Assembly (NCBI GenBank): GCA_039978075.1
Contig: JBDWCA010000006.1
Location: 62,001 to 126,000 of the forward strand
DNA length: 64,000 bases
Source: Anderseniella sp039978075
GTDB taxonomy: Bacteria; Pseudomonadota; Alphaproteobacteria; Rhizobiales; Aestuariivirgaceae
Direction of reading: 5' to 3'
The notes below the pieces were generated by a model. That model saw only the letters and a program-made list of their open reading frames with translations. It did no database searches and was not told the origin of the DNA. A program made the translations under genes and the position numbers. Shown here piece after piece: positions 56,744-64,000 of this stretch (position 1 is its first letter; each line of letters starts with the position of its first letter).

Positions 56744-58120
56744 ATGTCAGTTTCTGTACCAAGGCGTAACCACGTCCTGATTGTTGAGGACAAGCCGTCA
56801 CTTGCCAGCGTATACCGCGCCCATCTTGAAAAGGATGGGTTTGCCTGTGAGCTGGCGGTGGGCGAGTCTGCTGCGATTGCGCATCTTGAAGACAACCACT
56901 TTGACGCGATTATTCTGTCTCTGGACCTGAGTGGTCCGGACTGTATTTCCCTCATCGAAAGCTGGTCCGCCAGCAATCCGCATGTCTGTACCATTGTCAT
57001 TGCTGCAAATGCATCGATAAATGATGCTGTTGATGCAGTTCGTGCCGGGGCCTGGGATTATCTGGTCAAACCGGTATCGCGCAACCGACTGATCACCACA
57101 TTGACCAATGCCTGCCGGTCTCCTGCACAGCAGGACGCGGGCCAGCCGGCCGGGCCGGGTCGCCCGGAATCGGCCGCACAGGACACAATGATCGGCTCTT
57201 CGCGGGCCATGGCGGATACTCGCAGGCAGATCGAAGCCATTGCGTCATCCAGCGCACCGGCTTTCATTACCGGCGAGAGCGGTACCGGCAAGGAATTGTG
57301 TGCCCAGGCCATTCATGATTTCTCGCCGCGCGCCAGCCAGCCGTTCATCGCGCTCAACTGCGGTGCCATTCCGCATGACCTGATGGAATCAGAGATTTTC
57401 GGCCACCTGAAAGGTGCATTCACCGGTGCCATTTCAGACCGTGAAGGGGCTGCCGCTGCAGCCGACGGCGGCACATTGTTCCTGGATGAAATCTGCGAAA
57501 TGGAACCGTCCCTGCAGATCAAGCTGTTGCGGTTCCTGCAAACCGGCACCATTCAGCCGGTCGGCTCCCCGCATACCCGCAAGGTGGACATCCGGATTAT
57601 TTGTGCCACCAACCGCACACCGCAAACGGAAGTGGCTGAAGGCCGGTTCCGGGAAGACCTGTACTTTCGCCTTCATGTCCTGCCAATTCATCTGAAACCG
57701 TTACGCGAACGCGACCGTGATGTAGCTGAGCTGGCATCATGTTTCCTCGATACATACACACGTGAAGAAGCCCGTTCGTTCAGCCGGATCGACCATGAAG
57801 CCATTGACACGCTGATGGCCTATGACTGGCCGGGCAATATTCGGGAACTGCAGAATGTCATCCGCCAGAGCGTGGTTCTGCATAAAGGCGAGGCGCTGGA
57901 AACCCATATGCTGCCGGATCACATCGTCAATGCCAAAGCCAGGTGTTCTGCACCGGCATCCGGACAGACCGGACGCTTGTTGTGGCAAATAGAACGTGAC
58001 GTGATCGAAGCTGCCATTTCCGGTTTTGCCGGCTCGATTCCAAAGGCAGCAGATGCGCTGGGCATCAGCCCTTCGACCATCTACCGCAAACGCGAATCCT
58101 GGGCGGAGAAATCGGCCTGA
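56744..58120 (+). CDS. Sigma-54-dependent response regulator with degenerate receiver domain
   Basis: The 458-residue NtrC/LuxO-type protein has a receiver (residues 8-120), AAA+ domain (about 150-385) and Fis-type HTH (about 415-455: IPKAADALGISPSTIYRKR). The AAA+ part is intact: Walker A GESGTGKE, GAFTGA sigma-54 loop, Walker B GGTLFLDEI. The receiver keeps E15-D16 and K109, but the phospho-acceptor aspartate position is S59 (AIILSLDLSG) and the conserved Thr/Ser is A87. It is therefore unlikely to be controlled by normal phosphorylation. No histidine kinase gene is adjacent. Confidence 0.9.
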   Translation: MSVSVPRRNHVLIVEDKPSLASVYRAHLEKDGFACELAVGESAAIAHLEDNHFDAIILSLDLSGPDCISLIESWSASNPHVCTIVIAANASINDAVDAVRAGAWDYLVKPVSRNRLITTLTNACRSPAQQDAGQPAGPGRPESAAQDTMIGSSRAMADTRRQIEAIASSSAPAFITGESGTGKELCAQAIHDFSPRASQPFIALNCGAIPHDLMESEIFGHLKGAFTGAISDREGAAAAADGGTLFLDEICEMEPSLQIKLLRFLQTGTIQPVGSPHTRKVDIRIICATNRTPQTEVAEGRFREDLYFRLHVLPIHLKPLRERDRDVAELASCFLDTYTREEARSFSRIDHEAIDTLMAYDWPGNIRELQNVIRQSVVLHKGEALETHMLPDHIVNAKARCSAPASGQTGRLLWQIERDVIEAAISGFAGSIPKAADALGISPSTIYRKRESWAEKSA

Positions 58121-58128
58121 CGTTCTGT

Positions 58129-58581
58129 TCAATCAGATCTGACCATGTCGTCTGCGTCGGAAACCGTATCGCCGAAATGCACCACCACAATTTTTACATC
58201 GCCTTCAGTGGCCGGTTTCAGGCCGTGAACGGTACCTGCCGGAATGTACAGACTGTCATCGGGTGCAACAATGAGGACATCGTCTCCAAGCAGCACTTCC
58301 GCTTCGCCTTCAACGATTGTCCAGTGTTCCGAACGGTGTTGATGATAGTGGGCGGGCAATTCCTTGCCGCGCTTTACACAGATACGTTCAATCCGGTGCC
58401 CGCCGCTGCAGGACAACACTTCAACGCTGCCCCAGCGGTGGCGCTTTGGCTTTGAAGTTGCCGTGTCGGGGTGATGGTCGACCAGACGCGAAACAGAATC
58501 CGGTTTCTGCTTGAACGGAATTTCAGGCACGATACCTGTCATGACAAACTGCTCCCTGTTGTTCAGGGGTCCGTCCTGCAT
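58129..58581 (-). CDS. Cupin-domain protein, mannose-6-phosphate isomerase type II-like
   Basis: The 150-residue protein has RWGSVEVLSCSGGHRIERICVKRGKELPAHYHQHRSEHWTIV-type cupin motif 1 (metal His residues in HYHQHRSEHW) and motif 2 in IPAGTVHGLKP. This matches the C-terminal cupin of bifunctional mannose-1-phosphate guanylyltransferase/isomerases, but stands alone without the nucleotidyl-transferase domain. It could isomerise mannose-6-phosphate or simply bind a sugar. It is convergent with the sigma-54 activator gene. Confidence 0.85.
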   Translation of the reverse strand: MQDGPLNNREQFVMTGIVPEIPFKQKPDSVSRLVDHHPDTATSKPKRHRWGSVEVLSCSGGHRIERICVKRGKELPAHYHQHRSEHWTIVEGEAEVLLGDDVLIVAPDDSLYIPAGTVHGLKPATEGDVKIVVVHFGDTVSDADDMVRSD

Positions 58582-58770
58582 GAGCCTTTACCGGCCTCTT
58601 TGAGGTACAAGGCCCCCTGGCCTCTGGAAATCAGGCAGCAAAATTCAGGCCACGACTCTGTCTGGCACAGCAGTCAGCCATAACCGGCTGTTTGCGGGTT
58701 TTTATCAGGTTTTCACGTTGGGAAGTGGCCTGCGCTGCAGGGTCGGTTTCCTGCAAGATGCAAATCAATC

Positions 58771-58785
58771 TTTGCAAATTGCAAA
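58771..58785. promoter_or_regulatory. TTTGCAA-type palindrome upstream of acyl-CoA synthetase
   Basis: TTTGCAAATTGCAAA is a perfect odd palindrome; a degenerate GCAAGATGCAAA lies 20 bases upstream. TTTGCAAA-type boxes are bound by RamB/PccR-like acyl-CoA-responsive regulators in other bacteria. Here it is about 370 bp before an acyl-CoA synthetase gene, with a small ORF between, so the link is tentative. Confidence 0.35.
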
Positions 58786-58789
58786 ATCC

Positions 58790-58812
58790 ACGGTGGCGGG
58801 TGTCCCCACCGT
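58790..58812 (-). terminator. Weak hairpin downstream of the small ORF
   Basis: ACGGTGG pairs with CCACCGT over a nine-base loop. On the minus strand it follows the 40-residue ORF by about 30 bases and is followed by GGATTTTGC. It is a candidate intrinsic terminator, with a modest stem and no strong U-run. Confidence 0.3.
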
Positions 58813-58844
58813 CTGTCAGCCAATGCCTCAGATCCGAACCGGTT

Positions 58845-58967
58845 TCAGGAGCCTTTGAGGCCCTGGCCGCTTTCCAGCATCTTCAACAGGTGCATGACTT
58901 CTTTCAGTTCAGGAGAAACATCCTGATGCTTTTTTGCAGCTTCCGGTGCGGATTTCTCAGCAGCCAT
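58845..58967 (-). CDS. Possible 40-residue small protein
   Basis: The frame starts MAAEKSAPEAAKKHQDVSPE and continues as an amphipathic helix-like ELKEVMHLLKMLESGQG. The composition is protein-like, with charged heptad-style spacing. AAGAG lies eight bases before the ATG. It is the only plausible coding element in the otherwise gene-free stretch 58582-59137, where only a palindrome and a weak hairpin are also visible. I do not recognise a family. Confidence 0.4.
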   Translation of the reverse strand: MAAEKSAPEAAKKHQDVSPELKEVMHLLKMLESGQGLKGS

Positions 58968-59137
58968 ATGAAACTCTTGCTCGCCTGCGCGATTTGCGCT
59001 GTACATGTGTCCCAGCCTTTTGCTCTATCAACATGAATAGTCTACGCCTGTGCATCCTAACGAAGGCCTAAAATCCATCCGCACATTTGGCCCTCACCGG
59101 AAATCGGCGGTTCATCTATTCGCACTTCGAGGCAGAA

Positions 59138-60784
59138 ATGGGACACGGAGAAGACAAAAGCATGCTTGAGCCAGCTGAAACTTACGAGCAGATTGTCAAC
59201 CGTTTTAAATGGCAGATACCGGAGCGATTCAACATCGCCCAGGTGGTTTGCACGCGCTGGGCACTTGAGAGTCCCGACGCACCAGCCATCATAGAGCACA
59301 TGGTCGACGGTCCGGTGCGAACCACGTCGTTCTCAGAGCTTGAAGCGATGTCAAACCGCTTTGCCAACCTGCTGGTAAAATCAGGCATCGGACGGGGCGA
59401 CCGGGTGGCATTACTGTTGCCGCAGGCTCGCGAGACCGCTGCCGCCCATGTGGCAATCTACAAGATCGGTGCCATTGCCGTACCGCTGGCGATGCTGTTC
59501 GGTGTCGAGGCCGTTCAGTACAGGTTGCAGAATTCCGGCGCCAAAGCTCTGATCATGTCAACGGCGTCGCGTGAAAACGTGTCGGAAATACTGCCCGGCC
59601 TGGACGCCTTGCAGACGGTGTTCTGTATCGACGGCAAGCTGGACATCGCACCCCACATCCATGACGAAAGCAGATCGCTTGCAGCCACTTTCGAGACAGT
59701 AGACACAACGCCGGACGATGCCGCCCTGATGATCTACACATCCGGCACAACAGGGCCGCCGAAGGGCGCGCTGCACGGACACCGTGTGCTGCTTGGACAC
59801 ATCCCCGGTATTCAGTTCGCCCACGAGTTCTTTCCGCAACCCGGCGACCTGATGTGGACGCCCTCTGACTGGGCATGGGCCGGCGGGTTGTTGAATGCGC
59901 TGTTGCCGGCGCTTTACTTCCGCATACCGGTGCTGGCCTACAAATACACCAAGTTTGATCCCGCAAACGCCTGGGACCTGATGGCGTTGCACAAGGTCCG
60001 CAATGTCTTCATTCCACCCACCGCCCTCAAGTTGATGCGCGCCAGCACGCCCACCGATGTCGACAAACTCACCTTGCGGACAATTTTTTCCGGTGGCGAG
60101 GCCGTTGGCGGCGCATTGCAGGAATGGGCTGAAGACAGCCTCGGCATGAAAATCAACGAGGTCTACGGGCAGACCGAATGCAACCTCGTGCTGGAAAGCT
60201 GCAACGCCATTGGCGTGTGGAAGAAAGGCGCTATCGGCAAGCCTGTGCCGGGCCACACGGTTGCCATCGTGGACGATACCGGAACTGCCCTGCCGGACGG
60301 TGAGGCAGGCAATATCGCGGTACAGCGCCCGGACCCGGTAATGTTTCTGGAATACTGGGGCAAGCCGGAGGCAACAAGGGACAAATATGCCGGCGACTGG
60401 CTGTTGACCGGGGACCAGGGGTTCAGGGACACAGAAGGGTATTTTCACTTTGTCGGGCGTGATGATGACGTGATCACCTCGTCCGGCTATCGCATTGGCC
60501 CGGGAGAGATCGAAGACTGCCTGTCGCGCCATCCATCGGTAAAACTGGCAGCCGTCATCGGGGTGCCGGATCCGGTTCGTACTGAAATCGTCAAGGCGTT
60601 TGTGGTTCTCAACGATGGTTTTGAGGCAACCGAAGCAATCCATGCTGAAATACAGGCACATGTCCGCAATCGTCTGTCAGCTCATGAATACCCGCGCGAG
60701 ATCGAATTCCGCGACGAGCTGCCGTTGACCACAACAGGCAAGGTAATCCGCAGATTACTGCGCAATGAGCCGTCTTCAAATTGA
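59138..60784 (+). CDS. AMP-dependent acyl-CoA synthetase (medium-chain/ACSM-like)
   Basis: 548 residues from ATG 59138 (CGAGG five bases upstream). The frame from 59087 lacks a good start and an ATG at 59162 is also possible. Motifs are MIYTSGTTGPPKGALHGH (P-loop), MWTPSDWAWAGG, EVYGQTECN, LLTGDQGFRDTEGYFHFVGR hinge and the C-terminal lysine in TTTGKVIRR. The DWAWAGG segment is usual in propionyl/medium-chain and acetyl-CoA synthetase relatives. It activates a carboxylate to acyl-CoA; the chain length is unknown. It stands alone between a control region and two cytochrome genes. Confidence 0.88.
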   Translation: MGHGEDKSMLEPAETYEQIVNRFKWQIPERFNIAQVVCTRWALESPDAPAIIEHMVDGPVRTTSFSELEAMSNRFANLLVKSGIGRGDRVALLLPQARETAAAHVAIYKIGAIAVPLAMLFGVEAVQYRLQNSGAKALIMSTASRENVSEILPGLDALQTVFCIDGKLDIAPHIHDESRSLAATFETVDTTPDDAALMIYTSGTTGPPKGALHGHRVLLGHIPGIQFAHEFFPQPGDLMWTPSDWAWAGGLLNALLPALYFRIPVLAYKYTKFDPANAWDLMALHKVRNVFIPPTALKLMRASTPTDVDKLTLRTIFSGGEAVGGALQEWAEDSLGMKINEVYGQTECNLVLESCNAIGVWKKGAIGKPVPGHTVAIVDDTGTALPDGEAGNIAVQRPDPVMFLEYWGKPEATRDKYAGDWLLTGDQGFRDTEGYFHFVGRDDDVITSSGYRIGPGEIEDCLSRHPSVKLAAVIGVPDPVRTEIVKAFVVLNDGFEATEAIHAEIQAHVRNRLSAHEYPREIEFRDELPLTTTGKVIRRLLRNEPSSN

Positions 60785-60879
60785 CGTGTTCGCCATGAAT
60801 TATCCTGACATCGGCGAAAACAGACTCTAGTCTTGTGGTTCGCCCGTGGCACAATTTAGGAAAACTCAGGAGATTGCTT

Positions 60880-61335
60880 ATGCTTTTTAGGCTCGTTTCA
60901 TCATCCAGGACTGCGGTTATCGGCCTGGTAGCCGTCATCGGCGTCACAGGTGCCGCCTTTGCCGGACCAATCGAAGATCGTCAGGCCAACATGAAAAACG
61001 TCGGCAAAGCCATGGGCGCACTCGCTGCCATTGCCAAAAAAGAAGCGCCGTTTGACGCAGCCGTTGTGAACACCAATGCAACCGCCCTGGCCGACAACGT
61101 CAAACAGGCCAAGGCACATTTCCCGGACGGCAGTGCGACCGGTGACAAGGAAACCTGGGCAAAGGCTGAGATCTGGCAGAACAAGGCTGACTTCGACACC
61201 AAGGCAGACAAGTCCGTAGAAGCCGCCATGAAGATGGCCGCCGTAACAGATGAAGCCGACTTCGGTGCTGCACTGGGTGCACTCGGTGGAACTTGCAAAG
61301 CATGCCACGAAGACTATCGCCGACCGAAACAGTAA
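60880..61335 (+). CDS. Class II c-type cytochrome (cytochrome c556/c'-like)
   Basis: 151 residues from ATG 60880 preceded by AGGAG; the frame from 60835 is less likely. A Sec signal (AVIGLVAVIGVTGAAFA) is followed by a four-helix-type domain (IEDRQANMKNVGKAMGALAAIAKKE). The heme-binding CKACH lies close to the C-terminus, as in class II cytochromes. It should be a periplasmic high-potential electron carrier. A diheme cytochrome gene follows after 22 bases, so the two probably form one transport pair. Confidence 0.9.
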   Translation: MLFRLVSSSRTAVIGLVAVIGVTGAAFAGPIEDRQANMKNVGKAMGALAAIAKKEAPFDAAVVNTNATALADNVKQAKAHFPDGSATGDKETWAKAEIWQNKADFDTKADKSVEAAMKMAAVTDEADFGAALGALGGTCKACHEDYRRPKQ

Positions 61336-61357
61336 ACGCTGAACGGTTGTTGACGGC

Positions 61358-62272
61358 ATGAAACGGATATTGGCCACAGGTATAATGGCAGGTGGCTTGG
61401 CCGCCGCGGCGGGTTGGGTGATTGCTGCACCCGACCCGCTTCCTGCCTCTGCTCTCAAATCCCATACGGCCAATATTGAAAACGGCAAGCGGTTGTACAC
61501 GGCAGCCGGTTGTCTGTCATGCCATCTGCCGGCCAAGGATAACAAGCAGGCAGACATGTCGTTGCCGTCAGGCGGGCGGGTATTGAAAACACCTGCCGGG
61601 GCCTTTTATCCGCCCAACATCACGCCTGACACCGAAACCGGCATTGGCAGCTGGACCGGCATTCAGTTCATCAATGCCGTGAAACGCGGTATTTCTCCTG
61701 ACGGCAGGCATTACCTGCCGGCGTTTCCGTACGCTTCGTACTCGAAGATGGCAGATGCGGACGTATTGGACATCAAGGCCTATATGGATACGTTGAAACC
61801 GGTACAGGCGGAAAACCGGCCTGCCGAGTTACCGCTTGGCCTGCCTGTTGAAACAGTCATGCGCCGTGGCCTGGGCATCTGGAAAATAGCCGCAGGCTTC
61901 GAACCGGTTGAATTCGTCAAGGATGCCTCGAAAGACGACATCTGGAACAAGGGCGCCTATCTGGTCCAGGGTCCGGGCCATTGCGCGGAATGCCACACCC
62001 CGCGCGACTGGGCCATGGCCATGGACACGTCACGCTGGATGGCCGGCGGGCCTCATCCGGAAGGTGACGGCAAGGTTCCGTCATTGCGCAACCTGAAGTC
62101 ACGGGGACGGTTCAAGGACGCGGGAGATCTGGCAACGGCGCTGGAGTTCGGCGAAACCCTCGGCTACGACAAGATGTCATCCGGCGGCATGGCAGCGGTA
62201 CAGACAAACATGTCGAAACTGCCCGCTGAAGACCGGACGGCGATCGCCATCTATCTCATGAGCTTGCAATAG
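61358..62272 (+). CDS. Diheme c-type cytochrome (periplasmic/membrane-anchored)
   Basis: The 304-residue protein has an N-terminal hydrophobic signal or anchor (ILATGIMAGGLAAAAGWVIAA). Two class I cytochrome c domains carry CLSCH near residue 52 and CAECH near 210, with Met ligands plausible in both (KMADADVLDIKAYMDTL and the C-terminal MSKLPAEDRTAIAIYLMSL). Similar proteins are cytochrome subunits of periplasmic sugar or alcohol dehydrogenases and of thiosulfate oxidation. No partner dehydrogenase lies beside it, so the donor is unknown. Confidence 0.9.
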   Translation: MKRILATGIMAGGLAAAAGWVIAAPDPLPASALKSHTANIENGKRLYTAAGCLSCHLPAKDNKQADMSLPSGGRVLKTPAGAFYPPNITPDTETGIGSWTGIQFINAVKRGISPDGRHYLPAFPYASYSKMADADVLDIKAYMDTLKPVQAENRPAELPLGLPVETVMRRGLGIWKIAAGFEPVEFVKDASKDDIWNKGAYLVQGPGHCAECHTPRDWAMAMDTSRWMAGGPHPEGDGKVPSLRNLKSRGRFKDAGDLATALEFGETLGYDKMSSGGMAAVQTNMSKLPAEDRTAIAIYLMSLQ

Positions 62273-62283
62273 AGCCTGTCTGC

Positions 62284-62820
62284 CTAACCGGAAAATCCGC
62301 CTGCATCCAGAAACGCCTGTTCCTCACTGGTAGTCGTGCGTCCGAGCATGGAGTTGCGATGCGGAAACCGGCCAAACTGAACGATGATATCGCGGTGGGT
62401 TATGGCAAACGGCAGCGTGTCTTCAAGCCCCACCTGCCCGCAAAGCTCCACACATCTTTCCTGATCCGCCAAGGCTTCCGAGTGCATAAACGGCATGTAG
62501 TACCAGCGCTTCACCGATGCGTCACGGTCACCATCATCGCCCATGGCAATGGCCTTTGTGGCAAGCGCCAGTGCTTTCGGATCAGTGGCAAACATTTCCG
62601 CACTGCCGCGATGCAGGTTACGGCTCATCTGATCGAGTAGCAGGATCAGAGCAAGTCTTCCGTCGCGGGTCTCACCCCACCCGTCGAGTTCGCCTGATGC
62701 AGCCTTGCCATGTGCGATGCCAAACGTTTCCCGCAGGCGCTCATCGAAGCCGGTATCAGCAACAAAATAGGCTTTTGCCGGTTGCGCCAGCCAGAAATCA
62801 ATAACGTCGCGCGGCGTCAT
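62284..62820 (-). CDS. DUF924 family protein
   Basis: The 178-residue protein has the family start DVIDFWLAQPAKAYFVAD, LDQMSRNLHRGSAEMFATD (the conserved LxDQxxRNxxRG box), KRWYYMPFMHSEALADQER, and HRDIIVQFGRFPHRNSMLGR near the C-terminus. The function is unknown; helical TPR-like structures are known for relatives. Its ATG overlaps the stop of the membrane-protein gene encoded upstream on the same strand. Confidence 0.92.
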   Translation of the reverse strand: MTPRDVIDFWLAQPAKAYFVADTGFDERLRETFGIAHGKAASGELDGWGETRDGRLALILLLDQMSRNLHRGSAEMFATDPKALALATKAIAMGDDGDRDASVKRWYYMPFMHSEALADQERCVELCGQVGLEDTLPFAITHRDIIVQFGRFPHRNSMLGRTTTSEEQAFLDAGGFSG

Positions 62821-63227
62821 ACCGGACCACCACCGGTGAAGGCCACATCCCGGCGAGCTGAACGGATAGAAATGGAATAGCCTGCAATGACATCAATAAG
62901 AGAAATAGCCAGCAGTGTGACAAACGGTGCCGTTCCGGCCTTCTCGACCAGCAGAAACTCCACCAGAGCCACAATGAACACTGCTGTCGACATGATGTGA
63001 TCGAGAATGGTGAGGCTGCCGACGCGGGCCGCTTTCAGCACCTCGATGAACAGCAGGAACAGTGCTGTTATGATCAGCATGTCGGCCCACTGCAATGATA
63101 ACGAAGCGCCCGACATCATATTGAAGCGCGCCGCTTCCGCCCACAACCAGCCCGGGTCGGTAAACGCCATGACATTGTAGGCCACAAGCACCAGGGCAAG
63201 CATCGGAAACGCCATGAGATATCGCAT
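62817..63227 (-). CDS. Four-helix membrane protein of unknown function
   Basis: The 136-residue protein has hydrophobic segments LMAFPMLALVLVAYNVMAF, MLIITALFLLFIEVLKAA, IMSTAVFIVALVEFLLVE and VTLLAISLIDVIAGYSISI. AFTDPGWLWAEAARFNMMSG lies in the first loop. It resembles small integral membrane proteins conserved in Rhodobacterales/Hyphomicrobiales, but I have no functional assignment. It is coupled to the DUF924 gene by a four-base overlap. Confidence 0.75.
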   Translation of the reverse strand: MRYLMAFPMLALVLVAYNVMAFTDPGWLWAEAARFNMMSGASLSLQWADMLIITALFLLFIEVLKAARVGSLTILDHIMSTAVFIVALVEFLLVEKAGTAPFVTLLAISLIDVIAGYSISIRSARRDVAFTGGGPV

Positions 63228-63377
63228 TGGAAAGATGTTCCCCGTGAATCAGTTTTACATACGGCGAAAACTATCACAGGTCTTCCAAACGATTAAGGGC
63301 CAGTGATGCAGTTGCATCACCAGCCCTGATTTTCGTGTGAACAACGCGCTGGAATCAGCGCGCTACACCCAATCAGA

Positions 63378-63563
63378 TCAAAATTCGCCCTTCGGGTCGA
63401 GAATCTGACGGCCCTTGTACATGCCGGTCTTCAGGTCGATGTGGTGCGGACGGTGCAATTCACCGGTCTGCTTGTTTTCCACGTAGGTGGCTTCCGCCAT
63501 CTTGTAACCGGACTGGCGCATGCCGCGCTTTGACCGCGTGGTTTTTCGCTTTGGAACAGCCAT
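63378..63563 (-). CDS. rpmF: 50S ribosomal protein L32
   Basis: The 61-residue basic protein begins MAVPKRKTTRSKRGMRQSG, the hallmark of alphaproteobacterial L32, and ends LDPKGEF. CGGAG precedes the ATG by seven bases. The protein lacks the zinc-binding Cys residues of some Gram-positive L32 forms, as expected for this class. Confidence 0.97.
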   Translation of the reverse strand: MAVPKRKTTRSKRGMRQSGYKMAEATYVENKQTGELHRPHHIDLKTGMYKGRQILDPKGEF

Positions 63564-63781
63564 GACAAACTCCGTAAATGTGGGGCCGCGAAAAGGTCTT
63601 GCCCTGCAGCCGCCTGGAAAAAACGTTCGGATAAACCGGGATGGCGCGGCTTATAGCTTGTGTGCGGCCAAAATACCAGAGTTGTTTTATGTAGCATGGT
63701 TTTATTGGACATTAAGGAAAAATCTTTATACGGCCTTTTGTGAGTTTATCTGTTCAGTAATCAGCCGGCGCAATACAGAAA

Positions 63782-64000
63782 ATGCTGTGGAAGACAAAAT
63801 CCCCCCTGCAACCGAACGACGAAGACTGGCAACTCGCATGCTGGCGCTGGCTTTTCGAGAACTTCAACGATACGCATCCAATAACCGAAACGCCGCTTAT
63901 CCAGCCGAACGGGACCTACTTCCCCAGCACCAACCTCACCGGACACACCAAGGCCCAATACATATTCGAGCTTGTAACCCGGCACATGCGGGTTCCCGCG
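63782..64000 (+). CDS. Hypothetical protein, 5' part (runs off the window)
   Basis: An uninterrupted plus-strand frame of 73 codons to the end of the window. The sequence starts MLWKTKSPLQPNDEDWQLAC and continues with aromatic-rich WRWLFENF, NGTYFPSTNLTG and KAQYIFELVTRHMRVPA. This looks more like a real protein than the glycine- and valine-rich minus-strand frame opposite it. No strong Shine-Dalgarno is seen before the ATG. I do not recognise the family and cannot see the rest. Confidence 0.6.
   Translation, partial: MLWKTKSPLQPNDEDWQLACWRWLFENFNDTHPITETPLIQPNGTYFPSTNLTGHTKAQYIFELVTRHMRVPA

Noticed and set aside
59558..60661. 367-codon minus-strand open frame
   Set aside because: It lies wholly opposite the acyl-CoA synthetase gene, whose motifs are unmistakable. 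The antisense translation is low-complexity and rich in His, Arg and Gly with no family features.
63761..63985. 74-codon minus-strand frame at the right edge
   Set aside because: The opposing plus-strand frame has better protein-like composition and runs off the window. Only one of the two is likely real.

Overview
The window looks like chromosome of an alphaproteobacterium, probably a marine or soil Hyphomicrobiales/Rhodobacterales-type organism. The evidence is GC-rich coding, many TRAP transporters, a malonate (mat) operon of the rhizobial type, a DUF1127 mini-protein, FCD-type GntR regulators and class II cytochrome c. No rRNA, tRNA, CRISPR array, phage or complete insertion sequence was seen. 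Coding density is very high and many neighbours overlap by 1-31 nt.

Region A (1-10.7 kb) is the least ordinary part. It is a tightly coupled + strand operon of four B12-binding radical SAM paralogues (the first cut by the window edge), a double-GNAT protein, a polytopic membrane protein, an AurF-like diiron protein, a hexapeptide-repeat transferase, a membrane desaturase and a secreted/anchored NTF2-like protein. It meets a convergent PAP2 phosphatase-like gene. I recognise the families but not the system. The set suggests an undescribed modified lipid or lipid-like natural product.

Region B (10.9-17.2 kb) holds a TRAP transporter with a Tat-exported, TakP-like receptor, then an amidase, a small membrane protein and a 2-hydroxyacid dehydrogenase. 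A MITE-like element with 24-bp terminal inverted repeats lies between the TRAP permease and the amidase. Region C (17.2-29.3 kb) is a sugar-acid island: gntR-gnd-gntK-HIBDH-like on the minus strand, then a second TRAP, an enolase-superfamily enzyme, a PhyH-type dioxygenase and an AroE-like enzyme, then idnO and idnD. Together idnD, idnO, gntK and gnd give a complete route L-idonate > 5-ketogluconate > gluconate > 6-phosphogluconate > ribulose-5-phosphate. Two copies of one 13-bp palindrome flank the gntR/TRAP divergent promoter.

Region D (29.4-35.7 kb) has a GST, a DadA-like amino-acid oxidase, a fused TRAP permease, a TAXI receptor and a divergent LysR gene. After an SDR and a DMT exporter, region E (37.8-46.5 kb) has a gamma-glutamyltransferase-like enzyme, an aspartate dehydrogenase-like enzyme, a TctCBA transporter and three oxidoreductases. 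Region F (46.5-53.2 kb) is a malonate operon: matR-like gntR, TRAP transporter, malonyl-CoA decarboxylase and malonyl-CoA synthetase. In all five binding-protein-dependent transporters a strong hairpin lies directly between the receptor gene and the permease genes.

Region G (53.2-64 kb) is mixed housekeeping: a beta-CASP nuclease-like protein, a DMT exporter, a LOG-family protein, a sigma-54 activator with a degenerate receiver domain, a cupin, an acyl-CoA synthetase, two c-type cytochromes, a DUF924 protein, a membrane protein, ribosomal protein L32 and a partial gene running off the right edge.
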